This document shows, piece after piece, positions 40,901 to 51,572 of a DNA stretch of 64,000 bases. How positions within the stretch are numbered: the stretch's first letter is position 1; every line of letters starts with the position of its first letter. The notes beneath the pieces are model-generated. The model saw nothing but the letters and a program-made list of their open reading frames with translations. It was not told the DNA's origin and made no database searches. Origin of the DNA: Litoditis marina (lineage: Eukaryota; Nematoda; Chromadorea; Rhabditida; Rhabditidae); NCBI GenBank assembly GCA_964036275.1, contig OZ038437.1, forward strand, positions 9,877,960 through 9,941,959. Reading direction: 5' to 3'. The position numbers and the translations under genes are program-made.

Positions 40901-43900
40901 AATAGTTTCTAGTTCTGTTTCAATCAAAATTGACCAATATATTCATTTCTAATTGTAAACAACAACTTTCTACCACCCGAAAAACATACGTGACAACTCT
41001 TAGCTCAATCCACCCACTTTATTGACTGAAAATGTTAATTTTAAAACACAGAAAAGCAAAACTTCTCCCCGGCCGGGAATTGAACCCGGGTCTCACATGT
41101 GACAGACGCGGATACTCACCACTATACTACCGAGGATCCGAAATAGGACTGTTGCAACGCGTATACCCGATCGGTGCCAGGCCCGCCTAATGAGAGCGAA
41201 ATATACACACTGAATAGTTTCTAGTTCTGTTTCAATCAAAATTGACCAATATATTCACTTCTAATTGTAAACAACAACTTTCTACCACCCGAAGAACATA
41301 CGTGACAACTCTTAGCTCAATCCACCCACTTTAATGACTGAAAATGTTAATTTTAAAACACAGAAAAGCAAAACTTCTCCCCGGCCGGGAATTGAACCCG
41401 GGTCTCGCATGTGACAGACGCGGATACTCACCACTATACTACCGAGGATCCGAAACAGGACTGTTGCAACGCGTATACCCGATCGCTGCCAGGCCCGCCC
41501 AATGAGAGCGAAATATACACACTGAATAGTTTCTAGTTCTGTTTCAATCAAAATTGACCAATATATTCACTTCTAATTGTAAACAACAACTTTCTACCAC
41601 CCGAAAAACATACGTGACAACTCTTAGCTCAATCCACCCACTTTAATGACTGAAAATGTAAATTTCAAAACACAGAAAAGCAAAACTTCTCCCCGGCCGG
41701 GAATTGAACCCGGGTCTCGCATGTGACAGACGCGGATACTCACCACTATACTACCGAGGATCCGAAACAGGACTGTTGCAACGCGTATACCCGATCGGTG
41801 CCAGGCCCGCCTAATGAGAGCGAAATATACACACTGAATAGTTTCTAGTTCTGTTTCAATCAAAATTGACCAATATATTCATTTCTAATTGTAAACAACA
41901 ACTTTCTACCACCCGAAAAACATACGTGACAACTCTTAGCTCAATCCACCCACTTTATTGACTGAAAATGTTAATTTTAAAACACAGAAAAGCAAAACTT
42001 CTCCCCGGCCGGGAATTGAACCCGGGTCTCACATGTGACAGACGCGGATACTCACCACTATACTACCGAGGATCCGAAATAGGACTGTTGCAACGCGTAT
42101 ACCCGATCGGTGCCAGGCCCGCCTAATGAGAGCGAAATATACACACTGAATAGTTTCTAGTTCTGTTTCAATCAAAATTGACCAATATATTCACTTCTAA
42201 TTGTAAACAACAACTTTCTACCACCCGAAGAACATACGTGACAACTCTTAGCTCAATCCACCCACTTTAATGACTGAAAATGTTAATTTTAAAACACAGA
42301 AAAGCAAAACTTCTCCCCGGCCGGGAATTGAACCCGGGTCTCGCATGTGACAGACGCGGATACTCACCACTATACTACCGAGGATCCGAAACAGGACTTT
42401 TGCAACGCGTATACCCGATCGCTGCCAGGCCCGCCCAATGAGAGCGAAATATACACACTGAATAGTTTCTAGTTCTGTTTCAATCAAAATTGACCAATAT
42501 ATTCACTTCTAATTGTAAACAACAACTTTCTACCACCCGAAAAACATACGTGACAACTCTTAGCTCAATCCACCCACTTTAATGACTGAAAATGTTAATT
42601 TTAAAACACAGAAAAGCAAAACTTCTCCCCGGCCGGGAATTGAACCCGGGTCTCGCATGTGACAGACGCGGATACTCACCACTATACTACCGAGGATCCG
42701 AAACAGGACTGTTGCAACGCGTATACCCGATCGCTGCCAGGCCCGCCCAATGAGAGCGAAATATACACACTGAATAGTTTATAGCCCTGTTTCAATCAAA
42801 ACTGACCAATATATTCACTTCTAATTGTAAACAACAACTTTCTACCACCCGAAAAACATACGTGACAACTCTTAGCTCAATCCACCCACTTTAATGACTG
42901 AAAATGTAAATTTCAAAACACAGAAAAGCAAAACTTCTCCCCGGCCGGGAATTGAACCCGGGTCTCGCATGTGACAGACGCGGATACTCACCACTATACT
43001 ACCGAGGATCCGAAACAGGACTGTTGCAACGCGTATACCCGATCGGTGCCAGGCCCGCCCAATGAGAGCGAAATATACACACTGAATAGTTTATAGCCCT
43101 GTTTCAATCAAAATTGACCAATATATTCACTTCTAATTGTAAACAACAACTTTCTACCACCCGAAAAACATACGTGACAACTCTTAGCTCAATCCACCCA
43201 CTTTAATGACTGAAAATGTTAATTTTAAAACACAGAAAAGCAAAACTTCTCCCCGGCCGGGAATTGAACCCGGGTCTCGCATGTGACAGACGCGGATACT
43301 CACCACTATACTACCGAGGATCCGAAACAGGACTGTTGCAACGCGTATACCCGATCGGTGCCAGGCCCGCCCAATGAGAGCGAAATATACACACTGAATA
43401 GTTTATAGCCCTGTTTCAATCAAAATTGACCAATATATTCACTTCTAATTGTAAACAACAACTTTCTACCACCCGAAAAACATACGTGACAACTCTTAGC
43501 TCAATCCACCCACTTTAATGACTGAAAATGTTAATTTTAAAACACAGAAAAGCAAAACTTCTCCCCGGCCGGGAATTGAACCCGGGTCTCGCATGTGACA
43601 GACGCGGATACTCACCACTATACTACCGAGGATCCGAAACAGGACTGTTGCAACGCGTATACCCGATCGCTGCCAGGCCCGCCCAATGAGAGCGAAATAT
43701 ACACACTGAATAGTTTCTAGTTCTGTTTCAATCAAAATTGACCAATATATTCATTTCTAATTGTAAACAACAACTTTCTACCACCCGAAAAACATACGTG
43801 ACAACTCTTAGCTCAATCCACCCACTTTATTGACTGAAAATGTTAATTTTAAAACACAGAAAAGCAAAACTTCTCCCCGGCCGGGAATTGAACCCGGGTC

Positions 43901-46752
43901 TCACATGTGACAGACGCGGATACTCACCACTATACTACCGAGGATCCGAAATAGGACTGTTGCAACGCGTATACCCGATCGGTGCCAGGCCCGCCTAATG
44001 AGAGCGAAATATACACACTGAATATTTTCTAGTTCTGTTTCAATCAAAATTGACCAATATATTCACTTCTAATTGTAAACAACAACTTTCTACCACCCGA
44101 AGAACATACGTGACAACTCTTAGCTCAATCCACCCACTTTAATGACTGAAAATGTTAATTTTAAAACACAGAAAAGCAAAACTTCTCCCCGGCCGGGAAT
44201 TGAACCCGGGTCTCGCATGTGACAGACGCGGATACTCACCACTATACTACCGAGGATCCGAAACAGGACTGTTGCAACGCGTATACCCGATCGCTGCCAG
44301 GCCCGCCCAATGAGAGCGAAATATACACACTGAATAGTTTCTAGTTCTGTTTCAATCAAAATTGACCAATATATTCACTTCTAATTGTAAACAACAACTT
44401 TCTACCACCCGAAGAACATACGTGACAACTCTTAGCTCAATCCACCCACTTTAATGACTGAAAATGTTAATTTTAAAACACAGAAAAGCAAAACTTCTCC
44501 CCGGCCGGGAATTGAACCCGGGTCTCGCATGTGACAGACGCGGATACTCACCACTATACTACCGAGGATCCGAAATAGGACTGTTGCAACGCGTATACCC
44601 GATCGGTGCCAGGCCCGCCTAATGAGAGCGAAATATACACACTGAATAGTTTCTAGTTCTGTTTCAATCAAAATTGACCAATATATTCACTTCTAATTGT
44701 AAACAACAACTTTCTACCACCCGAAGAACATACGTGACAACTCTTAGCTCAATCCACCCACTTTAATGACTGAAAATGTTAATTTTAAAACACAGAAAAG
44801 CAAAACTTCTCCCCGGCCGGGAATTGAACCCGGGTCTCGCATGTGACAGACGCGGATACTCACCACTATACTACCGAGGATCCGAAACAGGACTGTTGCA
44901 ACGCGTATACCCGATCGCTGCCAGGCCCGCCCAATGAGAGCGAAATATACACACTGAATAGTTTCTAGTTCTGTTTCAATCAAAATTGACCAATATATTC
45001 ACTTCTAATTGTAAACAACAACTTTCTACCACCCGAAGAACATACGTGACAACTCTTAGCTCAATCCACCCACTTTAATGACTGAAAATGTTAATTTTAA
45101 AACACAGAAAAGCAAAACTTCTCCCCGGGCGGGAATTGAACCCGGGTCTCGCATGTGACAGACGCGGATACTCACCACTATACTACCGAGGATCCGAAAT
45201 AGGACTGTTGCAACGCGTATACCCGATCGGTGCCAGGCCCGCCTAATGAGAGCGAAATATACACACTGAATAGTTTCTAGTTCTGTTTCAATCAAAATTG
45301 ACCAATATATTCACTTCTAATTGTAAACAACAACTTTCTACCACCCGAAGAACATACGTGACAACTCTTAGCTCAATCCACCCACTTTAATGACTGAAAA
45401 TGTTAATTTTAAAACACAGAAAAGCAAAACTTCTCCCCGGCCGGGAATTGAACCCGGGTCTCGCATGTGACAGACGCGGATACTCACCACTATACTACCG
45501 AGGATCCGAAACAGGACTGTTGCAACGCGTACACCCGATCGCTGCCAGGCCCGCCCAATGAGAGCGAAATATACACACTGAATAGTTTCTAGTTCTGTTT
45601 CCATCAAAATTGACCAATATATTCATTTCTAATTGTAAACAACAACTTTCTACCACCCGAAAAACATACGTGACAACTCTTAGCTCAATCCACCCACTTT
45701 ATTGACTGAAAATGTTAATTTTAAAACACAGAAAAGCAGAACTTCTCCCCGGCCGGGAATTGAACCCGGGTCTCGTATGTGACAGACGCGGATACTCACC
45801 ACTATACTACCGAGGATCCGAAACAGGACTATTGCAACGCGTATACCCGATCGGTGCCAGGCCCGCCCAATGAGAGCGAAATATACACACTGAATAGTTT
45901 CTAGTTCTGTTTCAATCAAAATTGACCAATATATTCACTTCTAATTGTAAACAACAACTTTCTACCACCCGAAGAACATACGTGACAACTCTTAGCTCAA
46001 TCCACCCACTTTAATGACTGAAAATGTTAATTTTAAAACACAGAAAAGCAAAACTTCTCCCCGGCCGGGAATTGAACCCGGGTCTCGCATGTGACAGACG
46101 CGGATACTCACCACTATACTACCGAGGATCCGAAACAGGACTGTTGCAACGCGTATACCCGATCACTGCCAGGCCCGCCCAATGAGAGCGAAATATACAC
46201 ACTGAATAGTTTCTAGTTCTGTTTCAATCAAAATTGACCAATATATTCATTTCTAATTGTAAACAACAACTTTCTACCACCCGAAAAACATACGTGACAA
46301 CTCTTAGCTCAATCCACCCACTTTATTGACTGAAAATGTTAATTTTAAAACACAGAAAAGCAAAACTTCTCCCCGGCCGGGAATTGAACCCGGGTCTCGC
46401 ATGTGACAGACGCGGATACTCACCACTATACTACCGAGGATCCGAAATAGGACTGTTGCAACGCGTATACCCGATCGGTGCCAGGCCCGCCTAATGAGAG
46501 CGAAATATACACACTGAATAGTTTCTAGTTCTGTTTCAATCAAAATTGACCAATATATTCACTTCTAATTGTAAACAACATCTTTCTACCACCCGAAGAA
46601 CATACGTGACAACTCTTAGCTCAATCCACCCACTTTAATGACTGAAAATGTTAATTTTAAAACACAGAAAAGCAAAACTTCTCCCCGGCCGGGAATTGAA
46701 CCCGGGTCTCGCATGTGACAGACGCGGATACTCACCACTATACTACCGAGGA
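37945..46752 (-). tRNA. tRNA-Asp(GUC) cluster, subfamily II distal block, 29 copies
   Basis: Left ends run every 312 bp without exception from 37945 to 46681. Copies at 41065, 42001 and 43873 have C42T, which gives a G-T wobble in the anticodon stem. 45745 has G41A, a C-A mismatch in the same stem. 45121 has the 49-65 C-C mismatch otherwise seen only in subfamily I. All others match the consensus. The last copy, 46681-46752, has a subfamily II flank on its 3' side and a subfamily III flank on its 5' side, so the subfamily switch lies at or in the tRNA gene. Confidence 0.95.
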
Positions 46753-46992
46753 TCCGAAACAGGGCAATTGCAACGCGTATACTCGATCGCTGCCAGGCCC
46801 GCCCACTGAGAGCGAAATATCCACAGGGGATAGTTTATAGCCCTGTTTCAACCAAAAATGACCAAAATCCATACTTCTGTTTGTAAACAACAACTTTCTA
46901 CCACCCGAAAAACATACGTGACAGCTCTTTGCTCAATCTACCCACTTAATAAACTGAAAATGTTAATTTTAAAACACAGAAAAGCAAAAATT

Positions 46993-47688
46993 CTCCCCGG
47001 CCGGGAATTGAACCCGGGTCTCGCATGTGACAGACGCGGATACTCACCACTATACTACCGAGGATCCGAAACAGGGCAATTGCAACGCGTATACTCGATC
47101 GCTGCCAGGCCCGCCCACTGAGAGCGAAATATCCACAGGGGATAGTTTATAGCCCTGTTTCAACCAAAAATTACCAAAATCCATACTTCTATTTGTGAAC
47201 AACAACTTTCTACTACCCGAAAAACATACGTGACAACTCTTTGCTCAATCTACCCACTTAATAAACTGAAAATGTTAATTTTAAAACACAGAAAAGCAAA
47301 AATTCTCCCCGGCCGGGAATTGAACCCGGGTCTCGCATGTGACAGACGCGGATACTCACCACTATACTACCGAGGATCCGGAACAGGGCAATTGCAACGC
47401 GTATACTCGATCGCTGCCAGGCCCGCCCACTGAGAGCGAAATATCCACAGGGGATAGTTTATAGCCCTGTTTCAACCAAAAATTACCAAAATCCATACTT
47501 CTATTTGTGAACAACAACTTTCTACTACCCGAAAAACATACGTGACAACTCTTTGCTCAATCTACCCACTTAATAAACTGAAAATGTTAATTTTAAAACA
47601 CAGAAAAGCAAAAATTCTCCCCGGCCGGGAATTGAACCCGGGTCTCGCATGTGACAGACGCGGATACTCACCACTATACTACCGAGGA
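46993..47688 (-). tRNA. tRNA-Asp(GUC), subfamily III, 3 copies left of the LTR element
   Basis: Genes lie at 46993-47064, 47305-47376 and 47617-47688. All match the tRNA consensus and use the AATTTTTGC-type terminator. The last one is complete although an LTR retrotransposon begins only 3 bp upstream of its mature 5' end. Its internal promoter boxes are intact, but its natural upstream flank is now replaced by LTR sequence, so its transcription start must lie in or next to the LTR. Confidence 0.96.
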
Positions 47689-47691
47689 TCC
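47688..47691. other. target-site duplication, left copy
   Basis: ATCC. Its first base is nucleotide 1 of the tRNA at 47617-47688; the other three are the bases -1 to -3. Confidence 0.9.
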
Positions 47692-48162
47692 TATCAGGAC
47701 TCTGGACCTTCCTGCTTTCATACTGTAGTTTGTAGTGTGATAACGATGTTTGGGTTTTATATGTTTATTAGAGTTTGAGATGAGTACAGTATATAATACA
47801 AGTATGAGTAGAGAATGGCTAATCTTAGTCATAGTTAGGCGTAGAAGAGGGGACGAGATAAGGGCGGTGAGACCGCATGAGTAACAGTCACATCTCAACT
47901 GTGTTGTCTATGCCTGAGGGTCTCTTATATACTCCCTCGGCTGTCAGCTGTCGAGTCAGCTGTTGTGCTCGGCTCTCTCATATTAGTATGATATCTCATT
48001 GAGGTATTTCACAATAGGTGTTTCGCAATATGTGAGATATAAGGAACAGGCGCGTCTGGGCAGAGACCAGGCGCGTTCGGGTCAAAGTTCATGGATCGTC
48101 TAGTTGAGGGACCAACACAGATAGGAACTCGATGTGTTGGGGTGCTCAAGGCGTACATGATA
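47692..48162 (-). repeat. 3' LTR (471 bp)
   Basis: On the element strand it starts TATCATGTACGCC and ends CCTGATA. A TATATA box lies at about 47789-47797 and an AATAAA signal at 47764-47769, about 25 nt further along the element strand, so U3-R is long and U5 about 70 bp. ATATCTCA/TGAGATAT (47991-47998, 48033-48040) can form a hairpin in U3. It abuts the mature 5' end of a tRNA gene. Confidence 0.95.
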
Positions 48163-48175
48163 TCCCCCCTCTTTC
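48163..48175 (-). promoter_or_regulatory. polypurine tract
   Basis: GAAAGAGGGGGGA on the element strand lies directly before the 3' LTR, as expected for the plus-strand DNA primer. Confidence 0.9.
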
Positions 48176-48627
48176 AGATAGCTCGTCCTCGAGCGAGAAC
48201 GAGTCAAGAATGAGAAAATCCTTCTTTGAACCTGTACGGCAGAGACCGGAATCTGCATACCTGAGGCAAAGGCAGACATAAGTGGCTGTTTTACAAATAT
48301 ATTGGCTGTGTGCGGAAAACATAGTGATTGTTTTTGCAAGAAACATATGTGCCATTTGTAAAAACTTAATAGCCTTTTCGATATTCTCATTCTCTCTATC
48401 TGTGATAGTTAAGATTATTCTACTTACTAGCCATTCTCTCTTATTATTATACAATTGGTCTATGGTGCATAAATACTATAAATCTACCTAATCTACAGTT
48501 ATACATAGTGAAAATGAGTTTGGAAAGCTTATACTATTGTCTTATACGTGGTGAAACCTAAAATACTAAATAAACTATATATTATTTCGGAAAAATGTTT
48601 CTTTCTATTTAGATAGTTGTTTATTGG

Positions 48628-51000
48628 TTATGAACTTTCTTCTGTACTGCTATCGCTTTCATCTAGGTTGGTATCTCCTTTCTCTTTAGCTGTGTCTTTC
48701 GTCGTTTCTGTTGTGGCATCGAAATATTTCTTTATCCTGTTGATGTGTACTTCTTGTACTTTCTTCGGATTGCTCATCAGTTGTAGTTTGACGTTTGGTC
48801 TGTTTATTGCAATGACCTCGTATGGTCCTGTCCACTTTAGGCTGAGCTTCGGTTTGCTAGCCTCCACTCGGAGCATTACCAGCTGTCCGATCTTCAGTTC
48901 TTTCAAACTTACCTTATTCTCTTTGTCGTATAGTTGTTTTTGTATGACTGCGGCAGCTTCAATCATATCTTTTGCTGATTGTTTAGCTCTTTCTAGCGCT
49001 TCCACCAAATTAGTTTTGAAATTTACATCATAAAAAGATTGGTGGGGAATATTATGAATGATATGAGCAAAAGTTTGGGCTTCTCTGCCATGCGCTAGAA
49101 AAAATGGTACTGTGTTAGTTGTAGTTTGTACGCTGGTGTTATATGCGAAAACGACCGATTGGAGAAAGTTTGACCATTCTTCTTTTGTGTCGTGTACGAA
49201 AGCAGTGAGAGAATCGTTTATAACATTCACTATTCTTTCGGCTTGACCATTAGCTTTGTGGTTGTATGCGGTGGTTGGTGTGTGTTCTATTCCTATTATT
49301 TTACATATCTCTTGAAACAGTTCACTGCAGTAATTCGTGCCTCTGTCACTCACTAATTGCTTGACTACTCCATGTTTGCAAAATACGTCGTTTAGCAGTG
49401 CTTTTGCCACCGTTTCCGTTTTCTGATCAGGCAATGGTGTGCAAATTACATACTTCGTAAATGAGCAAACAGTAATGGAAATAAATTTGTTTCCATTAAT
49501 ACAGATTTGGAATGGGCCGACAATATCAGTATGAACTCTTTCAAACGGATATTGCGGAGTTGGAAAATTTCCCATGGGCTCTGAATACGTGTAATTCCAC
49601 GTGCTTTTGATCGATTGGCACGTGTGACATGCTTTGATGGTTTTGGTTACCGTTTTCTTGATATTGTACCAATGATAGTTATTGCGAATATTGTTTGTAG
49701 TTTTCATGATTCCCAAATGAGCTCCCTCTAATGGATTATGATGAAAATAATTGGTTATCTGAACTTGTTGGTTTTCATCTGTGATGATCATTTTTCTCTT
49801 ACCTTGTTGTTTAATGTAAAGAACTCCGTCATGTAAACAGTAGTGTTTGAAAAATTCGGTTTCTTTGGTCCCTTCACAGTTTGTGTTATCTCCCTCCAAA
49901 TACTCAATAATCTTATTGTAATCGGATTTTCGTTGTGCTGTGCGTATGTCTTCTATCTTAGGTAACTGTTGTGTAATCTTCGCAGATGTTATTGTCCCAA
50001 CTAAAGGATATCTGCTCAGAAAATCGCATAGGGTGTTATGACGACCTTCTCGATACTTGATGGTAATATCGAAGGACATAATTGCACATTGAAATTTAGC
50101 CAATCTACCCGTTAGGTCTGTTCGGTGTAGAAGTGCCTTTAAAGGAGCGTGGTCGGTTACAATTGTCACTTTAGCTTGGGCTACATACGGATAGAAGTAT
50201 TTCAAACCATATGCTATCCCAAGTGCTTCTAACTCAATAATGGGATAGTTCTTTTCATACTTAGTTAAAGGTCGGCTACAGTAGGCAATTGGGTGAACTT
50301 CTTTGGTTTCTGAGTTTTCTTGTAATAAACACGCGCCAATTCCTAGTAATGATGCATCGGTATGTATTTCATATGGTTGGCCTATTCTGGGAGATGCTAA
50401 AATTGGTGCTGTGCATAGTTTTCGTTTAAGCTCTGTAAACGCAGTTTCTTGGTCTTTCTCCCAGCAGAATTTTGCATCTTTTAAAAGAAGTTTGTTAAGT
50501 GGTTGTGCTATTAATGCGAATCTTGGGATAAACCTGCGAAAATAGGATGCTGCTCCCAGGAATGATTTTACTCCTTTTGGGTCAGTTGGTGCTGGTAGTT
50601 CGGCAATGCTCTCTATTTTCTTAGGGTTAGGTCGCGATCCTTCTCGACTAATTAGTAGTCCTAGATAGCTCACTTCTCGCTGTGCGAATTTGCATTTTTC
50701 TTTAGTGAGTTTCATACCGAACTGTTCTATTCTCTCAAAAACTTCGATCAGATCTTTTGCATGTTGTTCTGGTGTGAAACTCGCAATTATGATGTCATCT
50801 ATATATGCAAAACAACATGCTTTCAGTTCGCGGATTAATTCATTTGCTACTGACTGAAAGGTTTGTGGTCCTCCTTTCAATCCTTGGGCTAAAACACAAA
50901 ATTGATATAGTCCTAAAAAACAGGAAAATGCTGTCCTCTCTTTGTGTTCTGGTTCCATAGGTATTTGAAAAAATCCTGATTTGAAATCTAATGTGCTATA
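48628..51000 (-). CDS. pol, second part: RT core, RNase H, integrase
   Basis: Open for 790 codons; the first ATG at 50958 gives 776 residues (numbering from it). RT: GLKGGPQTFQ (26-35) and catalytic YIDD (52-55), with Ile in place of the usual Val. RNase H: TDAS (200-203), Glu near 242-244, TDH (268-270). Integrase zinc finger HHCC: H407, H414, C444, C447. Catalytic core: D478 (HTDIVGPF), D538 (SDRGTNY), E574 (NGQAER). C-terminal GPY module: KWTGPYEV (708-715) with VHINRIKKYF (737-746), then an acidic Ser/Glu tail. No chromodomain. This catalyses DNA synthesis and insertion of the element. The ORF is intact but cut off from the RT N-terminus by the frameshift. Confidence 0.95.
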   Translation of the reverse strand, partial: YSTLDFKSGFFQIPMEPEHKERTAFSCFLGLYQFCVLAQGLKGGPQTFQSVANELIRELKACCFAYIDDIIIASFTPEQHAKDLIEVFERIEQFGMKLTKEKCKFAQREVSYLGLLISREGSRPNPKKIESIAELPAPTDPKGVKSFLGAASYFRRFIPRFALIAQPLNKLLLKDAKFCWEKDQETAFTELKRKLCTAPILASPRIGQPYEIHTDASLLGIGACLLQENSETKEVHPIAYCSRPLTKYEKNYPIIELEALGIAYGLKYFYPYVAQAKVTIVTDHAPLKALLHRTDLTGRLAKFQCAIMSFDITIKYREGRHNTLCDFLSRYPLVGTITSAKITQQLPKIEDIRTAQRKSDYNKIIEYLEGDNTNCEGTKETEFFKHYCLHDGVLYIKQQGKRKMIITDENQQVQITNYFHHNPLEGAHLGIMKTTNNIRNNYHWYNIKKTVTKTIKACHTCQSIKSTWNYTYSEPMGNFPTPQYPFERVHTDIVGPFQICINGNKFISITVCSFTKYVICTPLPDQKTETVAKALLNDVFCKHGVVKQLVSDRGTNYCSELFQEICKIIGIEHTPTTAYNHKANGQAERIVNVINDSLTAFVHDTKEEWSNFLQSVVFAYNTSVQTTTNTVPFFLAHGREAQTFAHIIHNIPHQSFYDVNFKTNLVEALERAKQSAKDMIEAAAVIQKQLYDKENKVSLKELKIGQLVMLRVEASKPKLSLKWTGPYEVIAINRPNVKLQLMSNPKKVQEVHINRIKKYFDATTETTKDTAKEKGDTNLDESDSSTEESS

Positions 51001-51572
51001 AATGGTTTTCCCGTGGCTAAATCTACGATATCTTGAACATGCGGTATTGTGTATGTCTCGCTCTGAGTGGCTGCGTTGACTTTTCGATAATCTACTGTAA
51101 ATCGATATTGATCTTTGCTTGCGCCCTTTTTAACAAGTACAATTGGACTTGCGAATCGACTTGTACTTGGTTCGATGATTCTATCTTTCAGCATGTGATT
51201 GATTTGTCGTTCGATTTCCGTTCGCTTCTCCAATGGAACTCTATATGCTCTACATTTTGCTATTTGCGCATCCGGGGTAAAATCTATGCGGTGAGTTATA
51301 TTTCCTCTATATCTACCTAGAAATCCGTCTGGTCCCACAAAACAGTCTTCGTATCTTTTGATAATTTTAAAGAAAGTTTGTTTTTGTTCTTCATTGAGTT
51401 CTGGGTTTTCGATTGTGATGTGATCCAAAATGTTGTAGTTTGTTGGATCTGACGGAAATGCTGGTAACCCTTTTGCTATGTCTACCTCGGGAGGAATGTA
51501 ATTTATTTCTCTTTCTAGTTCAGTTTCTCCTTTAGTGTTCTCTACCTTTTCTTCCTGATCGTTGTTATGTAC
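50988..51572 (-). CDS. pol, first part: N-terminal reverse transcriptase
   Basis: 195 codons in the +1 frame relative to ORF1, with no obvious start of its own, so it is probably made by frameshifting. It contains a linker and the first RT blocks: FASPIVLVKKG and FTVDYRKVN, then TYTIPHVQDI. The frame stops at TAG (50988-50990) because of a one-base shift at about 50995-51005, just before the RT block that would hold the first catalytic Asp. The rest of RT continues in another frame. The break is either a real inactivating indel or a sequence error next to a short T run. Confidence 0.85.
   Translation of the reverse strand, partial: VHNNDQEEKVENTKGETELEREINYIPPEVDIAKGLPAFPSDPTNYNILDHITIENPELNEEQKQTFFKIIKRYEDCFVGPDGFLGRYRGNITHRIDFTPDAQIAKCRAYRVPLEKRTEIERQINHMLKDRIIEPSTSRFASPIVLVKKGASKDQYRFTVDYRKVNAATQSETYTIPHVQDIVDLATGKPFIAH

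Noticed and set aside
59..47064. Dozens of 63-79-codon ORFs on the tRNA strand containing PGSIPGRG
   Set aside because: They are translations across spacer and tRNA. PGSIPGRG is the T arm and acceptor stem read as codons, and the frames recur only because the unit repeats.
48628..48760. Chromodomain at the integrase C-terminus
   Set aside because: After the GPY module only an acidic Ser/Glu tail follows, with no chromodomain-like aromatic cage motifs.
48282..49033. Plus-strand ORFs of 69 and 138 codons within the LTR element
   Set aside because: They are antisense shadows, the longer one of the integrase C-terminal region; no homology or start context supports them.
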